A DNA stretch of 64,000 nucleotides from Phytomonospora endophytica (GTDB taxonomy: Bacteria > Actinomycetota > Actinomycetes > Mycobacteriales > Micromonosporaceae), in NCBI RefSeq assembly GCF_014202425.1, contig NZ_JACHGT010000004.1, forward strand, positions 506,750 to 570,749, read 5' to 3'. This document shows positions 8,450 to 16,324 of this stretch, piece by piece; the first letter of the stretch is position 1, and the number at the start of each line of letters is the position of its first letter. Made by a program: the position numbers and the translations under genes. The notes below the pieces were generated by a model. The model was given only the letters and a program-made list of their open reading frames with translations, did not search any database and was not told where the DNA came from.

Positions 8450-8941
8450 CTACAAGAACAAGAACCCCACCGCGCCCGCCGCGATCACCGTCCCCGCCGC
8501 GACACCGAGCACCAGCTCCCGCGTCGTCGCCCGTCCGGTGCGCCGGATCCACGCGAAGTACAGCCCCGTCGCCGGGATCGACACCGTCGCGGCGGTGACC
8601 GCGCCCGGTGAGTACTCGCCGAGGGCGATCCACGTCGTGAGGTGGAACAGTGCGTTCATGGCGAACTGCCATTGGAACGCCGTCGCCAGCACGATCCAGA
8701 CGCCGCCGTGCCCGGCGCGGGCCGCACGCCAGGAGCAGTAGCCGACGAGGAGGATCAGCGGGACGTGGTAGGCCGCGAACGTCGAGGTCGTCTCCGGCCC
8801 GAAGTGGCGGGTCGCCCAGGCGGCGAAGCCCGGCAGCTCCTCAAGGGTGTGCAGGATGTAGACGGCGAAGGGCAGGAAGAACGGCAGCGCCGACAGGTCG
8901 GGTGCGGCTGCCGGTCGCGGGAGCGCGCGGTCCACGCTCAC
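8450..8941 (-). CDS. HXXEE-domain membrane protein
   Basis: A 163-residue integral membrane protein. The signature HTLEE in the first membrane segment (AVYILHTLEELPGFA) is the HxxEE motif that names this uncharacterised family; the remaining sequence gives four to five more hydrophobic segments, and His and Glu could bind a metal. The GTG at 8941 overlaps the stop of the upstream CDF transporter (GTGA), so the two are translationally coupled; an upstream in-frame Met at 9118 would place 59 unlikely residues inside the transporter gene. Coupling to a metal exporter hints at a metal-related role; this is inference. Confidence 0.72.
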   Translation of the reverse strand: MSVDRALPRPAAAPDLSALPFFLPFAVYILHTLEELPGFAAWATRHFGPETTSTFAAYHVPLILLVGYCSWRAARAGHGGVWIVLATAFQWQFAMNALFHLTTWIALGEYSPGAVTAATVSIPATGLYFAWIRRTGRATTRELVLGVAAGTVIAAGAVGFLFL

Positions 8942-9843
8942 CAGCCCGGCTCGTCGCAGCCGCGGTGCGTCCCGGGCTCGACCTGAAGCGTGGCGTGGGC
9001 GATCTGGTAGTCCTTGCGCAGTAGGTCGCGCGCCTGGTCGAGGACGGCGTGGGAGTCGGCGTCCTCGCAGGTGACCAGGTGCGCCGTGGCCACGTGCATC
9101 CCCGACGTCAGCGTCCACAGGTGCACGTCGTGGACGTCGGCGACGCCGTCGATGTCGGCCAGCGAGGAGCCGACGACACCGGGCTCGATCCCGGGCGGGG
9201 CGTGCTGGGCGAGGACGGCGAGCACCTGGCGCCCGAGCGGGATCGCCCTGATGACCACGAAGACGCCGATGGCCAGCGCCACGACGGTGTCCCAGATCGT
9301 CTGCCCGGTCAGGCCGACGAGGACGCCGGCGGCGATCACCCCGACGCTGCCGACGGTGTCGGCGACGACCTCCAGGTAGGCGCCTTTGACGTTGAGGCTC
9401 TCACCGGCGCCCGCGCGCAGCAGGAACATCGCGATGATGTTGACGATCAGGCCGAGCGCGCCGACGATCAGCATCGGCCCGGTGGAGACCTCGCCGCCGT
9501 CCCCGGCGCGCCCGATCGCCTCGACGACGATGTAGACCGCGACGCCGAGCATCACCAGCACGGCGAAACCGGAGGCGAAGACCTCGGCCCGGTAGGAGCC
9601 GTAGGTGCGGCGGCCGGTCGAGTCGGGCCGCGTCGCCAGGCGTGTGGCCAGCAGCGCGGTGCCGAGCGTGATCACGTCGGCGGCCATGTGCCCGGCGTCC
9701 GACAGCAGGGCGAGGGAGCCCGAGACGAGCCCGAAGACGAGCTCGATGACGAAGAAGGCGCCGATCAGCCCGAAGGAGACCGCCAGCCGCCAGGCGTGGC
9801 GGCCGCCGGCGTGGCCGGCTCCGTGGTCGTGGCCGTGTCCCAT
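8938..9843 (-). CDS. Cation diffusion facilitator (zinc/cobalt efflux, CzcD/ZitB-like)
   Basis: A 301-residue CDF transporter that exports divalent metal ions by proton antiport. A His-rich N-terminus (MGHGHDHGAGHAGGRH) precedes six transmembrane segments. The metal-site motif ALLSDAGHMAAD (HxxxD) is in TM2, with a matching LEVVADTVGSVGV in TM5; the C-terminal cytoplasmic domain carries DVHDVHLWTL. Length is normal. It heads a two-gene operon with the HXXEE protein. An inverted repeat at 9874-9891 lies about 30 bases before the start and could be the site of a metal-sensing repressor. Confidence 0.9.
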   Translation of the reverse strand: MGHGHDHGAGHAGGRHAWRLAVSFGLIGAFFVIELVFGLVSGSLALLSDAGHMAADVITLGTALLATRLATRPDSTGRRTYGSYRAEVFASGFAVLVMLGVAVYIVVEAIGRAGDGGEVSTGPMLIVGALGLIVNIIAMFLLRAGAGESLNVKGAYLEVVADTVGSVGVIAAGVLVGLTGQTIWDTVVALAIGVFVVIRAIPLGRQVLAVLAQHAPPGIEPGVVGSSLADIDGVADVHDVHLWTLTSGMHVATAHLVTCEDADSHAVLDQARDLLRKDYQIAHATLQVEPGTHRGCDEPGW

Positions 9844-9873
9844 AACGCGACGGCCCCCCGGCTCATGTAATCA

Positions 9874-9891
9874 CATGCGAATGTCTGCATG
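9874..9891. promoter_or_regulatory. Inverted repeat, possible metal-sensor operator
   Basis: CATGC and GCATG are separated by eight AT-richer bases (CATGCGAATGTCTGCATG) in the divergent gap between the CDF exporter and the DUF1232 gene. The spacing and position resemble ArsR/SmtB- or MerR-type sites at metal-efflux promoters, but no regulator gene is adjacent and the family cannot be told. Confidence 0.35.
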
Positions 9892-9948
9892 AATCAGACG
9901 GTAGGCGATGCCTCGCGCTTTCGTCAACCCGGGGTACCGTGCGGCACC

Positions 9949-10410
9949 ATGACCGGCTCTTTCTGGTGGGACCTCGCCATCGGTGTCGCCGCCGCGCTCC
10001 TGCTGGCCTGGCTGGCGCTCGTCGTCGCGCTGGTGCTCGTCCGCCCGCGCGGCGGCCTGCTGAAGGAGTCGCTGCGGCTGCTGCCCGACGCCCTGCGCCT
10101 CGTCCGCCGCCTCGCCGCCGACCGCGCCATGCCCCGCGACGTCCGGATCCGGCTGGCGCTCCTGCTGGTCTACCTCGCCCTGCCGATCGACCTGATCCCC
10201 GACTTCATCCCCGTCCTCGGTTACGCCGACGACGCCATCATCGCCACCTGGGTCCTGCGCGGCGTCGTCCGCCGTGCGGGGATCACCGCCGTCCGTGCGC
10301 ACTGGCCGGGCACCGACGACGGCTTCGAGGCGCTGGTCAAGCTGTGCGACCTGCGGCCGAAGGACGGGCGGGGCCGGCAGCCGCCCGGCCCCCGCGACAC
10401 TCAGTCCTGA
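9949..10410 (+). CDS. DUF1232 membrane protein (YkvA family)
   Basis: A 153-residue protein with an N-terminal membrane helix (about 7-31) and a DUF1232 core: MPRDVRIRLALLLVYLALPIDLIPDFIPVLGYADDAIIA. The motif PIDLIPDFIPVLGYADD defines the family. Function unknown; YkvA-like proteins are small membrane proteins with a conserved Asp-rich loop. The ATG at 9949 gives a proper membrane N-terminus; the earlier in-frame ATG at 9889 falls in the divergent promoter region. Its end overlaps the convergent DUF1772 gene by ten bases. Confidence 0.75.
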   Translation: MTGSFWWDLAIGVAAALLLAWLALVVALVLVRPRGGLLKESLRLLPDALRLVRRLAADRAMPRDVRIRLALLLVYLALPIDLIPDFIPVLGYADDAIIATWVLRGVVRRAGITAVRAHWPGTDDGFEALVKLCDLRPKDGRGRQPPGPRDTQS

Positions 10411-10868
10411 GTGGACGGTCTCCGCAGCGCGATCCAGATGAGCAGCCCGAAGGCGAGGATGCCCGCCGCGGTCCGCACGTAGTTGAACGCGTCCCAGCGT
10501 GCGAGGATCTCGGCGTGGTCGGCCGGGGCGCCTTCGACGGCCCAGACCTTGATGCGCGTGTTGATCGGGACGTTCCCGAAACGCGTGACGACGAACGACA
10601 CCAGCGCCAGGACACCCGCCCCGGCGGCGATGAGCCGCGTCCGTCCCCGCGAGAGCACCGCCAGGGCGACGGCGGTGACGAACGTCAGCCCCATCAGCGT
10701 CTGCATGACCGGCCCGTTCATCCGCATCAGCGCGGTGTGGAAGGTCAGGCGCACGTCGAGCGGGACCGCGCGGAAGGTCGGTGCGACGTTCGTCGCCCCG
10801 TACATGAACGCGCCCGCGAGCAGTCCCGATGACAGCAGTGCGAGCGCTTTGACGTAACGGACGAGCAC
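10401..10868 (-). CDS. DUF1772 (anthrone oxygenase-like) membrane protein
   Basis: A 155-residue protein with four predicted transmembrane helices and the DUF1772 layout: a small first helix (ALALLSSGLLAGAFMYGA), a Met-rich second helix, TRFGNVPINTRIKVW, then ILARWDAFNYVRTAAGILAF. The NVPxN and W-N blocks are the family signature. Family members include cofactor-free anthrone oxygenases in polyketide pathways, but most are uncharacterised. The GTG at 10868 has a strong GGAGGA six bases before it. A near-perfect 22-base inverted repeat at 10882-10903 lies just upstream and probably controls it. Confidence 0.72.
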   Translation of the reverse strand: MLVRYVKALALLSSGLLAGAFMYGATNVAPTFRAVPLDVRLTFHTALMRMNGPVMQTLMGLTFVTAVALAVLSRGRTRLIAAGAGVLALVSFVVTRFGNVPINTRIKVWAVEGAPADHAEILARWDAFNYVRTAAGILAFGLLIWIALRRPSTQD

Positions 10869-10881
10869 GGAGATCCTCCAA

Positions 10882-10903
10882 TTGCTGAGTGATGACTCAG
10901 TAA
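10882..10903. promoter_or_regulatory. TetR/MarR-type operator upstream of the DUF1772 gene
   Basis: The inverted repeat CTGAGT-GATG-ACTCAG is perfect over six bases per arm and extends to nine-base arms with one mismatch (TTGCTGAGT and ACTCAGTAA). It sits about 14 bases upstream of the GTG at 10868. Size and symmetry fit TetR or MarR dimers. Which regulator binds is unknown. Confidence 0.5.
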
Positions 10904-10962
10904 AAGGTACCCGACCGCGTGGGAGCCGCTTCCGTTGCGGGGCCACAAGGTTGGCATCGCAG

Positions 10963-11020
10963 ACCAGTTTGCGGAAGCTGATTCGGCGTGTACGGTCTGT
11001 AGCACAAACCAGTCTGCGGA
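10963..11020 (+). promoter_or_regulatory. Direct repeats before the membrane protein/winged-helix pair
   Basis: ACCAGTTTGCGGA (10963-10975) and ACCAGTCTGCGGA (11008-11020) are 12/13 identical and start 45 bases apart, about four helical turns. The second copy merges into the ribosome binding site GCGGAGGA of the gene at 11029. The winged-helix regulator encoded second in this operon is a natural candidate to bind them. Confidence 0.4.
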
Positions 11021-11028
11021 GGAATGCC

Positions 11029-11637
11029 ATGGATCGGCGCCAACTTGAGTCGGCCGGGGCCGGCTACCCGCACGCCTACCTGCAGGGCTTCTACGGGATC
11101 CCGTTCGGCATGGCGATGGCCCTCGTCGGGCTGACCAACCTGACCGACCCGCCCGTGCTCGTCTGGATCGGGATCATCGGGCCGTTGCTCACCGTCGCGG
11201 CCTTCTTCGGGGTCGCCCGGTACTACCGGCACCGTTTCGGAAAGGTCGTCCACATGCGCAGCAGGCAGACGAGGTACCTGGCCGCCGCTCTCGTCGGCTT
11301 CGCCGTCTACGTCGGGGCCGACCAGCTCGGCCGGGCCGTCCTCGGCCGGCCGCCGCTGGAGCCGGTCAGCACCACCGCCGCCGCGTGGGCGGTCGGCATG
11401 CTGGTCTTCTACGCCATCGCCGCCGGACTGCGCGCCCACCACGTCGTCATCTGGGTGACGGTCTTCGTGGCGGCGCTGCTACCGCTCTGGACGATGGGCG
11501 CCGACAAGGACGCCGTCGCCTACTTCCCGATCGCGGCCGCCACGGTGGTCGCCGGACTCTTCGACCACCGGCGCCTCGTGCTCACCTTCCGGTCGTACCG
11601 TGATCTCGACTTCGGGAACAATCATGGAGATGCGTGA
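11029..11637 (+). CDS. Six-helix membrane protein of unknown function
   Basis: A 202-residue integral membrane protein with about six hydrophobic segments (residues roughly 17-37, 41-60, 84-104, 118-138, 142-160, 165-182), with short polar ends. I do not recognise a family with certainty; similar proteins occur in actinobacteria next to winged-helix regulators. The ATG at 11029 has GCGGAGGA seven bases before it. Its last 14 bases overlap the regulator gene, so the two are co-translated, and control of membrane protein level by the regulator is likely. Confidence 0.65.
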   Translation: MDRRQLESAGAGYPHAYLQGFYGIPFGMAMALVGLTNLTDPPVLVWIGIIGPLLTVAAFFGVARYYRHRFGKVVHMRSRQTRYLAAALVGFAVYVGADQLGRAVLGRPPLEPVSTTAAAWAVGMLVFYAIAAGLRAHHVVIWVTVFVAALLPLWTMGADKDAVAYFPIAAATVVAGLFDHRRLVLTFRSYRDLDFGNNHGDA

Positions 11638-11950
11638 CGACGAACCGGCCCTCGACCGGCTGATCCACGAACCCGCCCGGCTGGCGATCCTGACCGTGCT
11701 GTCCTCGGTGGAGTCCGCCGACTTCGTCTTCCTCCAGCGCACCACCGGCCTGACCAAGGGAAACCTCTCCAGTCATCTGTCCAAACTGGAGGACGGCGGC
11801 CTGGTCGCGATCGAGAAGACCTTCGTGCGCAGGAAACCCAACACCAGCGTCGCCCTGACCGCCGAGGGCAGGGAGCGCACCGCCCGGCACTGGGACCAAC
11901 TCGACCTCATGCGCGCCCGCGCACAGGCCCCCGCCGACGACCGTCCCTAG
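11624..11950 (+). CDS. Winged-helix transcriptional regulator (HTH_34/MarR-like)
   Basis: A 108-residue one-domain DNA-binding protein: DRLIHEPARLAILTVLSSVESADFVFLQRTTGLTKGNLSSHLSKLEDGGLVAIEKTF is a winged helix whose recognition helix is TKGNLSSHLSKLE, followed by the wing RRKPNTSVALT. It matches the small PF13601-type regulators. Start 11624 (ATG GAG ATG) is chosen by homology of the N-terminus; 11630 is possible. It overlaps the preceding membrane protein gene and probably autoregulates the pair through the direct repeats at 10963-11020. Confidence 0.82.
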   Translation: MEMRDDEPALDRLIHEPARLAILTVLSSVESADFVFLQRTTGLTKGNLSSHLSKLEDGGLVAIEKTFVRRKPNTSVALTAEGRERTARHWDQLDLMRARAQAPADDRP

Positions 11951-12555
11951 CCCGCCGCCAGTCCCGCCAGCAACACGTCCACGGCGTCGCCGGTGCCGCC
12001 CGGCGCCGGACCGTCGCTCAGGCGCCCCAGCACCGCCCGCTGATGCGCGACCGCGAGCAGCACCATCGCGGCCGCCTCGACGTCCAGATCGGCGCGCACC
12101 CGCCCGAGCTCGCGCTCACCCGCCAGGTAGGCCGCGATCGGCGCGACCCCGCGACGCGGGCCGATGACCTCGCCGGCGCCACGGTCGGCGAAACGCGCGC
12201 GCAACTCGGCGTCGGCCTGCACCGCCGCCAGGATCGGCGCGACCCGCGCGTAGAACGCGACCAGCCCGTCGAGGAGCGCCACCAGGTTCGCCCGCAGCCC
12301 GCCCTCGCCCGGCACGAGGCCGTCGGCGACGTCCTTGAAACGCGGCAGATGCAGCGCCACCACGGCCTGGAGCAGCCCCAGCCGGTCGCCGAAGTGGTAG
12401 AAGATGCTCGACTCGGCCACCCCGGCCCGCCGCGCGATCTCCTTCGTCGACAGGCGGGCCACTCCCGACTCGCCGAGGATCGCCTCCGTCGCGGCCAGCA
12501 CGGCCTCGCGCACGCCCGTGCTCGGGCGCCCACGCCTGCGGCCCGCATCCGTCAT
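11947..12555 (-). CDS. TetR family transcriptional regulator
   Basis: A 202-residue repressor-type protein. The N-terminal TetR helix-turn-helix is clear: RRRGRPSTGVREAVLAATEAILGESG, then TKEIARRAGVAESSIFYHFGDR with the usual Y-H-F at the end of the recognition helix. The C-terminal ligand domain is Ala/Leu rich. The ATG at 12555 has GAGAGGA about ten bases upstream. It is divergent from the Gfo/Idh/MocA dehydrogenase gene with only 58 bases between the starts, so it may control that gene and itself. Its 3' end overlaps the convergent winged-helix gene by four bases. Confidence 0.88.
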   Translation of the reverse strand: MTDAGRRRGRPSTGVREAVLAATEAILGESGVARLSTKEIARRAGVAESSIFYHFGDRLGLLQAVVALHLPRFKDVADGLVPGEGGLRANLVALLDGLVAFYARVAPILAAVQADAELRARFADRGAGEVIGPRRGVAPIAAYLAGERELGRVRADLDVEAAAMVLLAVAHQRAVLGRLSDGPAPGGTGDAVDVLLAGLAAG

Positions 12556-12599
12556 GACGACATCCTCTCTTACGTCTTCCCTTCGGTGATCTTCGCGAC

Positions 12600-12605
12600 T
12601 ACGCT
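12600..12605 (+). promoter_or_regulatory. -10 element for the dehydrogenase gene
   Basis: TACGCT ends eight bases before the ATG at 12614 and there is no Shine-Dalgarno sequence, so a leaderless transcript is likely. It lies between the divergent TetR gene and the dehydrogenase gene. Confidence 0.35.
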
Positions 12606-12613
12606 TCCGCCGC

Positions 12614-13885
12614 ATGGAGTTTCACAACCTACTTTCAAAATCAGTCCTCGACCGTCCCCTGACGATCGCGATCGCCGGTGCCGGCGGCCGCGGCGGCCAG
12701 TACGCGCGCATGAACGACCTGCTGGACGTCCCCGCGCGCATCACCGCCGCCGCCGACGCCAACGAGATCCGCCTGGAGACCCTGCGAAGAGATCACGGCG
12801 TGCCCGCCGAGCACCTCTACGCCGACTGGCGCGACCTCGCCGCGCGGCCGCGGATGGCCGACGCCGTCATCATCGCCACCCAGGACGCCGACCACCTCGA
12901 ACCGACCGTCGCCTTCGCCGAACTCGGCTACGACATCCTCCTCGAAAAGCCCATGGCCATCACCGAGGAGGAGTGCGTCGCCATCGAGCAGGCCTCGGTC
13001 AAGCACGGCGTCTCGATCGCCGTCTGCCACGTCCTGCGCTACACCCCGTACACCACCAAGCTCGTCGAACTGCTGCGCGCGGGCGTGATCGGCGACATCG
13101 TCAGCGTCGACCACGTCGAGCCGATCGGCTTCGACCACTTCGCGCACTCCTACGTCCGCGGCCCCTGGCGCACCACCAAGGAAGCGGCCACGATGCTCAT
13201 GGCCAAGTCCTGCCACGACATCGACTGGCTCTCCTATGTCATCGGCAAGCCCGCCGAACGGGTGTCGTCCTTCGGCGGCCTGCACCACTTCAAGGCCGGC
13301 AACCAGCCCGCGACGGCCGCCGACACCTGCGTCGCCTGCCCGCTGACCGACTGCGAGTACGACGCCCGCAAGATCTACCAGATCGGGCGCCTCCCCTTCG
13401 CGCTGTCCAAAATGCTCGGTGGCCGCGAACCCACCCCCGAACTGATCACCGAGGCGCTCGCGGTGAGCCCCTACGGCCGCTGTGTCTACAAATGCGACAA
13501 CGACGTCGCCGACCACCAGGTCGTCAACCTCGAATACGAGGGCGGCGTCACCGCGTCCTTCACCGTCACCGCGTTCACCAAGATGGCCGGCCGTCGCACC
13601 ACCTTCTTCGGCACCCACGGCGAGCTCTTCGGCGACTCGGATCGCATTGAGATCACTGACTTCCGCACCGGCGAGACGACCGTGCACGACACCGCGCCGG
13701 CCGACCACTCCGCCTCCGGCGGCCACGGCGGCGGGGATCTGGGGCTTATGCAGGCTTTCGTCGAGGCGCTTTCGGCCGGTCGGCCCGAACTCATCCTCAC
13801 CGACGTCGCCGAGAGCCTCGCGACCCACCGCATCGTGTTCGCCGCGGAACGTTCCCGCACCTCCGGAGAGGTCGTGGCGTTGTAG
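12614..13885 (+). CDS. Gfo/Idh/MocA family oxidoreductase
   Basis: A 423-residue NAD(P)-dependent dehydrogenase acting on a sugar or cyclitol. The Rossmann motif is LTIAIAGAGGRGGQYARM (residues 16-33), and the family signature EKPMAIT (about 114-120) contains the catalytic-site Lys. Unusually there is a Cys cluster (CVACPLTDCEYD about 239-250, plus GRCVYKCDN about 291-299) that could bind zinc or iron; such clusters occur in a subset of the family. The first ten codons are AT-richer than the rest, in keeping with a leaderless mRNA. Divergent TetR gene upstream. Substrate unknown. Confidence 0.85.
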   Translation: MEFHNLLSKSVLDRPLTIAIAGAGGRGGQYARMNDLLDVPARITAAADANEIRLETLRRDHGVPAEHLYADWRDLAARPRMADAVIIATQDADHLEPTVAFAELGYDILLEKPMAITEEECVAIEQASVKHGVSIAVCHVLRYTPYTTKLVELLRAGVIGDIVSVDHVEPIGFDHFAHSYVRGPWRTTKEAATMLMAKSCHDIDWLSYVIGKPAERVSSFGGLHHFKAGNQPATAADTCVACPLTDCEYDARKIYQIGRLPFALSKMLGGREPTPELITEALAVSPYGRCVYKCDNDVADHQVVNLEYEGGVTASFTVTAFTKMAGRRTTFFGTHGELFGDSDRIEITDFRTGETTVHDTAPADHSASGGHGGGDLGLMQAFVEALSAGRPELILTDVAESLATHRIVFAAERSRTSGEVVAL

Positions 13886-13974
13886 GCAAGCCCGTGCCCG
13901 AAAAGCTTGCGCTCGCGGTGATCCATACGGGAAGGTGTTGCAGCAGCCTAGTTCCTTAGTAGGGGAGGAGCCCG

Positions 13975-16242
13975 GTGCGACCACGCACACGTCTCCTGAC
14001 CGCGGTCACCGCGGTGGGAGTACTCACCTTCGGGATGGTGACGCCTGCCCAGGCGTCACCGTCCAATGACGACACCACGGCGGACGTCAGCGCTTTCCGG
14101 ACGACGCCAAAGCCCGAGGCGGTGAGGGGCGAGACGCTGCCCCCCACCCCGCAACAGCAAGAGCAGCGCGACAACCGCATGGAGGCGATCAACGCCGTCG
14201 TCGGTGGAGACGCGGCGATCCAGAAGCGCGGCGAGTCCAGCGGTGTGCAGCTTCCCGACGGCACCTGGGTGCAGTGGGGCAAGCCGAAGACCGAGAAGAT
14301 CTGGACGCTGCTCGCCCAGTTCGGCGACGAGGTCACCGAGCACGGCGGCGAGGCGGGACCGGTGGTCAACGAGATCCCCGAGCCCGACCGCGACGTGGAC
14401 AACACCACGGCCTGGGAGCCCGACTACGACCGGGATTACTACCAGGACATGCTCTTCAGCAAGAAGGGTCCGTCCATGACGGACTTCTACCTGCGCCAGT
14501 CCAGTGGCCGTTACACGGTCGAGGGGCACGTCGAGGACTGGGTGACGCTGCCGTACAACGAGGCCCGTTACGGCTACAACGCCGACGAGGCCGAGGCGTA
14601 CGGGGCGTTCGTCCGCGACACGGCGCAGGCCTGGTACGACGCTCAGATCGCGGCGGGCAAGACGCCGGCGCAGATCAAGGCCTACCTCGCGCCTTATGAC
14701 GTGTGGGACCGCTACGACTACGACGCCGACGGCAACTTCGACGAGCCCGACGGCTACGTCGATCACGTCCAGGCCATCCACGCCGGTGAAGGCGAGGAGG
14801 CCGGTGGCGGTGCCCAGGGCGAGGACGCGATCTGGTCGCACAGCTGGTTCGCCCAGTCCGACCTGGCCGGTCCCGACTGGAACCCCAGCGGCGGCGTCCC
14901 GGTCGGTGACACCGGTATCTGGCTCGGCGACTACACCACCGAGCCCGAGAACGGCGGTCTCGGCGTGTTCGCGCACGAGTACGGCCACGACCTCGGCCTG
15001 CCCGACCTGTACGACACCAAGGGCGGCAACAACGGCACGGGCAACTGGACGTTGATGTCGGCCGGTTCGTGGCTCGGTGCGGGCAAGGACCGCATCGGCG
15101 AGATCCCGGGCTTCATGGGGCCGTGGGAGAAGCTGTACCTCGGCTGGCTCGACTACGACGTGGTCGATCTGGACACGAACCTGTCGTACAACCTGCTCGG
15201 CGCCGCCGGGGGCACCAGCCCCTTCAAGGAGGCGACCTTGGTGAACCTCCCGCCGGTTGACGTGACCAGGGAGTACACCAAGCCGGCGAGCGGTTCGTGG
15301 GAGTGGATGGGCGGTGACGGCGACGACATCAACGCCGCGCTGACCCGCGACATCGACCTCACGGGCGTCACCAGCGCCTCGATCACGGCGAAGGTCCGGC
15401 TCGACACCGAGCAGGACTACGACTACTTCTTCGCGCAGGTCTCCACCGACGGTGGCGGCACGTGGAAGAACGTCGGGAACAAGCTCTCGGGCGACAACGG
15501 CGGCTTCGTCGCGGTCACCCACGACCTGTCGCCCTTCGCCGGTCAGCCGGTCAAGTTCCGCTACCGCTACACCACCGACGCCAACACCCACGGCACCGGT
15601 GTGTTCCTCGACGACATCGCCGTCACCGCCGACGGTGCGGTGACCTGGACCGATGACGTCGAGTCGGCCGACAACGGCTGGACCGCCTACAACTGGAAGC
15701 GGACCACCGGAACCGAGACCGAGAGCAGCGCGCGGTTCTATCTGGTCGAGAACCGGAAGTACGTGTCCTACGACAAGACCCTGAAGACCGGGCCGTACCA
15801 GCGCGGCTGGCTCGACACGGCCTTCGACAAGGTCAACCACTACCCGTACCAGGACGGCGCGCTGATCTGGTACGTGGACACGACGGTCGGCAACAACGAC
15901 GTCAGCCAGCACCCGGGCCGCGGCCTGGTCCTGCCGGTCGACGCCCGCGTCGCGCCCCTGAAGTTCCCCGACGGGACGCGGCTGTCGAACACGCACCAGT
16001 CGCTCGACGCGACCTTCGGCAACGCCAAGACCGACAAGATCACCTTCTACAACAACGGCGCGAAGGTCATCTTCCCGTCGCAGAAGGGCGTGCCGGTCTT
16101 CAACGACACCAACCCCGACGCCTACTGGGACCCCGCGTCCCCGCAGCACTCGGTGAAGGTGGCCGGTGAAGGCGTCAAGATCCGCATCCTGTGGGACGGA
16201 TCGGAACTGACGCCGATGCTGATCTCGGTGACGAGGTCTTAG
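13975..16242 (+). CDS. Secreted M6 metalloprotease (immune inhibitor A-like)
   Basis: A 755-residue exported zinc protease. A Sec signal peptide (RPRTRLLTAVTAVGVLTFGM, cut near TPAQA) and a propeptide precede the M6 catalytic domain. The zinc motif is HEYGH at residues 334-338 (FAHEYGHDLGLPDLYD), and an Asp-rich calcium-type loop lies at about 249-262 (DADGNFDEPDGYVDH). C-terminal regions are beta-sandwich domains (VSTDGGGTWKNVG, GVFLDDIAVTADG) as in InhA/VCBS-type proteases. The GTG at 13975 has GGGGAGGAG eight bases before it. Family members degrade host or environmental proteins. A strong terminator follows. No TTA codon, unlike the subtilases downstream. Confidence 0.9.
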   Translation: MRPRTRLLTAVTAVGVLTFGMVTPAQASPSNDDTTADVSAFRTTPKPEAVRGETLPPTPQQQEQRDNRMEAINAVVGGDAAIQKRGESSGVQLPDGTWVQWGKPKTEKIWTLLAQFGDEVTEHGGEAGPVVNEIPEPDRDVDNTTAWEPDYDRDYYQDMLFSKKGPSMTDFYLRQSSGRYTVEGHVEDWVTLPYNEARYGYNADEAEAYGAFVRDTAQAWYDAQIAAGKTPAQIKAYLAPYDVWDRYDYDADGNFDEPDGYVDHVQAIHAGEGEEAGGGAQGEDAIWSHSWFAQSDLAGPDWNPSGGVPVGDTGIWLGDYTTEPENGGLGVFAHEYGHDLGLPDLYDTKGGNNGTGNWTLMSAGSWLGAGKDRIGEIPGFMGPWEKLYLGWLDYDVVDLDTNLSYNLLGAAGGTSPFKEATLVNLPPVDVTREYTKPASGSWEWMGGDGDDINAALTRDIDLTGVTSASITAKVRLDTEQDYDYFFAQVSTDGGGTWKNVGNKLSGDNGGFVAVTHDLSPFAGQPVKFRYRYTTDANTHGTGVFLDDIAVTADGAVTWTDDVESADNGWTAYNWKRTTGTETESSARFYLVENRKYVSYDKTLKTGPYQRGWLDTAFDKVNHYPYQDGALIWYVDTTVGNNDVSQHPGRGLVLPVDARVAPLKFPDGTRLSNTHQSLDATFGNAKTDKITFYNNGAKVIFPSQKGVPVFNDTNPDAYWDPASPQHSVKVAGEGVKIRILWDGSELTPMLISVTRS

Positions 16243-16256
16243 CGCGAAGTACGCCG

Positions 16257-16290
16257 AACGGCCCCCGGTGTTCGTGCCGGGGGCCGTTTT
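16257..16290 (+). terminator. Rho-independent terminator after the M6 protease gene
   Basis: AACGGCCCCCGG (16257-16268) pairs with CCGGGGGCCGTT across an eight-base loop and is followed by TT, giving a 12-base stem with a short T run. It lies 15 bases after the stop codon. Confidence 0.85.
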
Positions 16291-16324
16291 CGTCGGAGGA
16301 GCGTGGCGCGGATCGGGGTGCCGG

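Noticed and set aside
14056..16149. Minus-strand frame of 697 residues opposite the M6 protease
   Set aside because: Shadow of a strongly supported gene; no start or domain signals.
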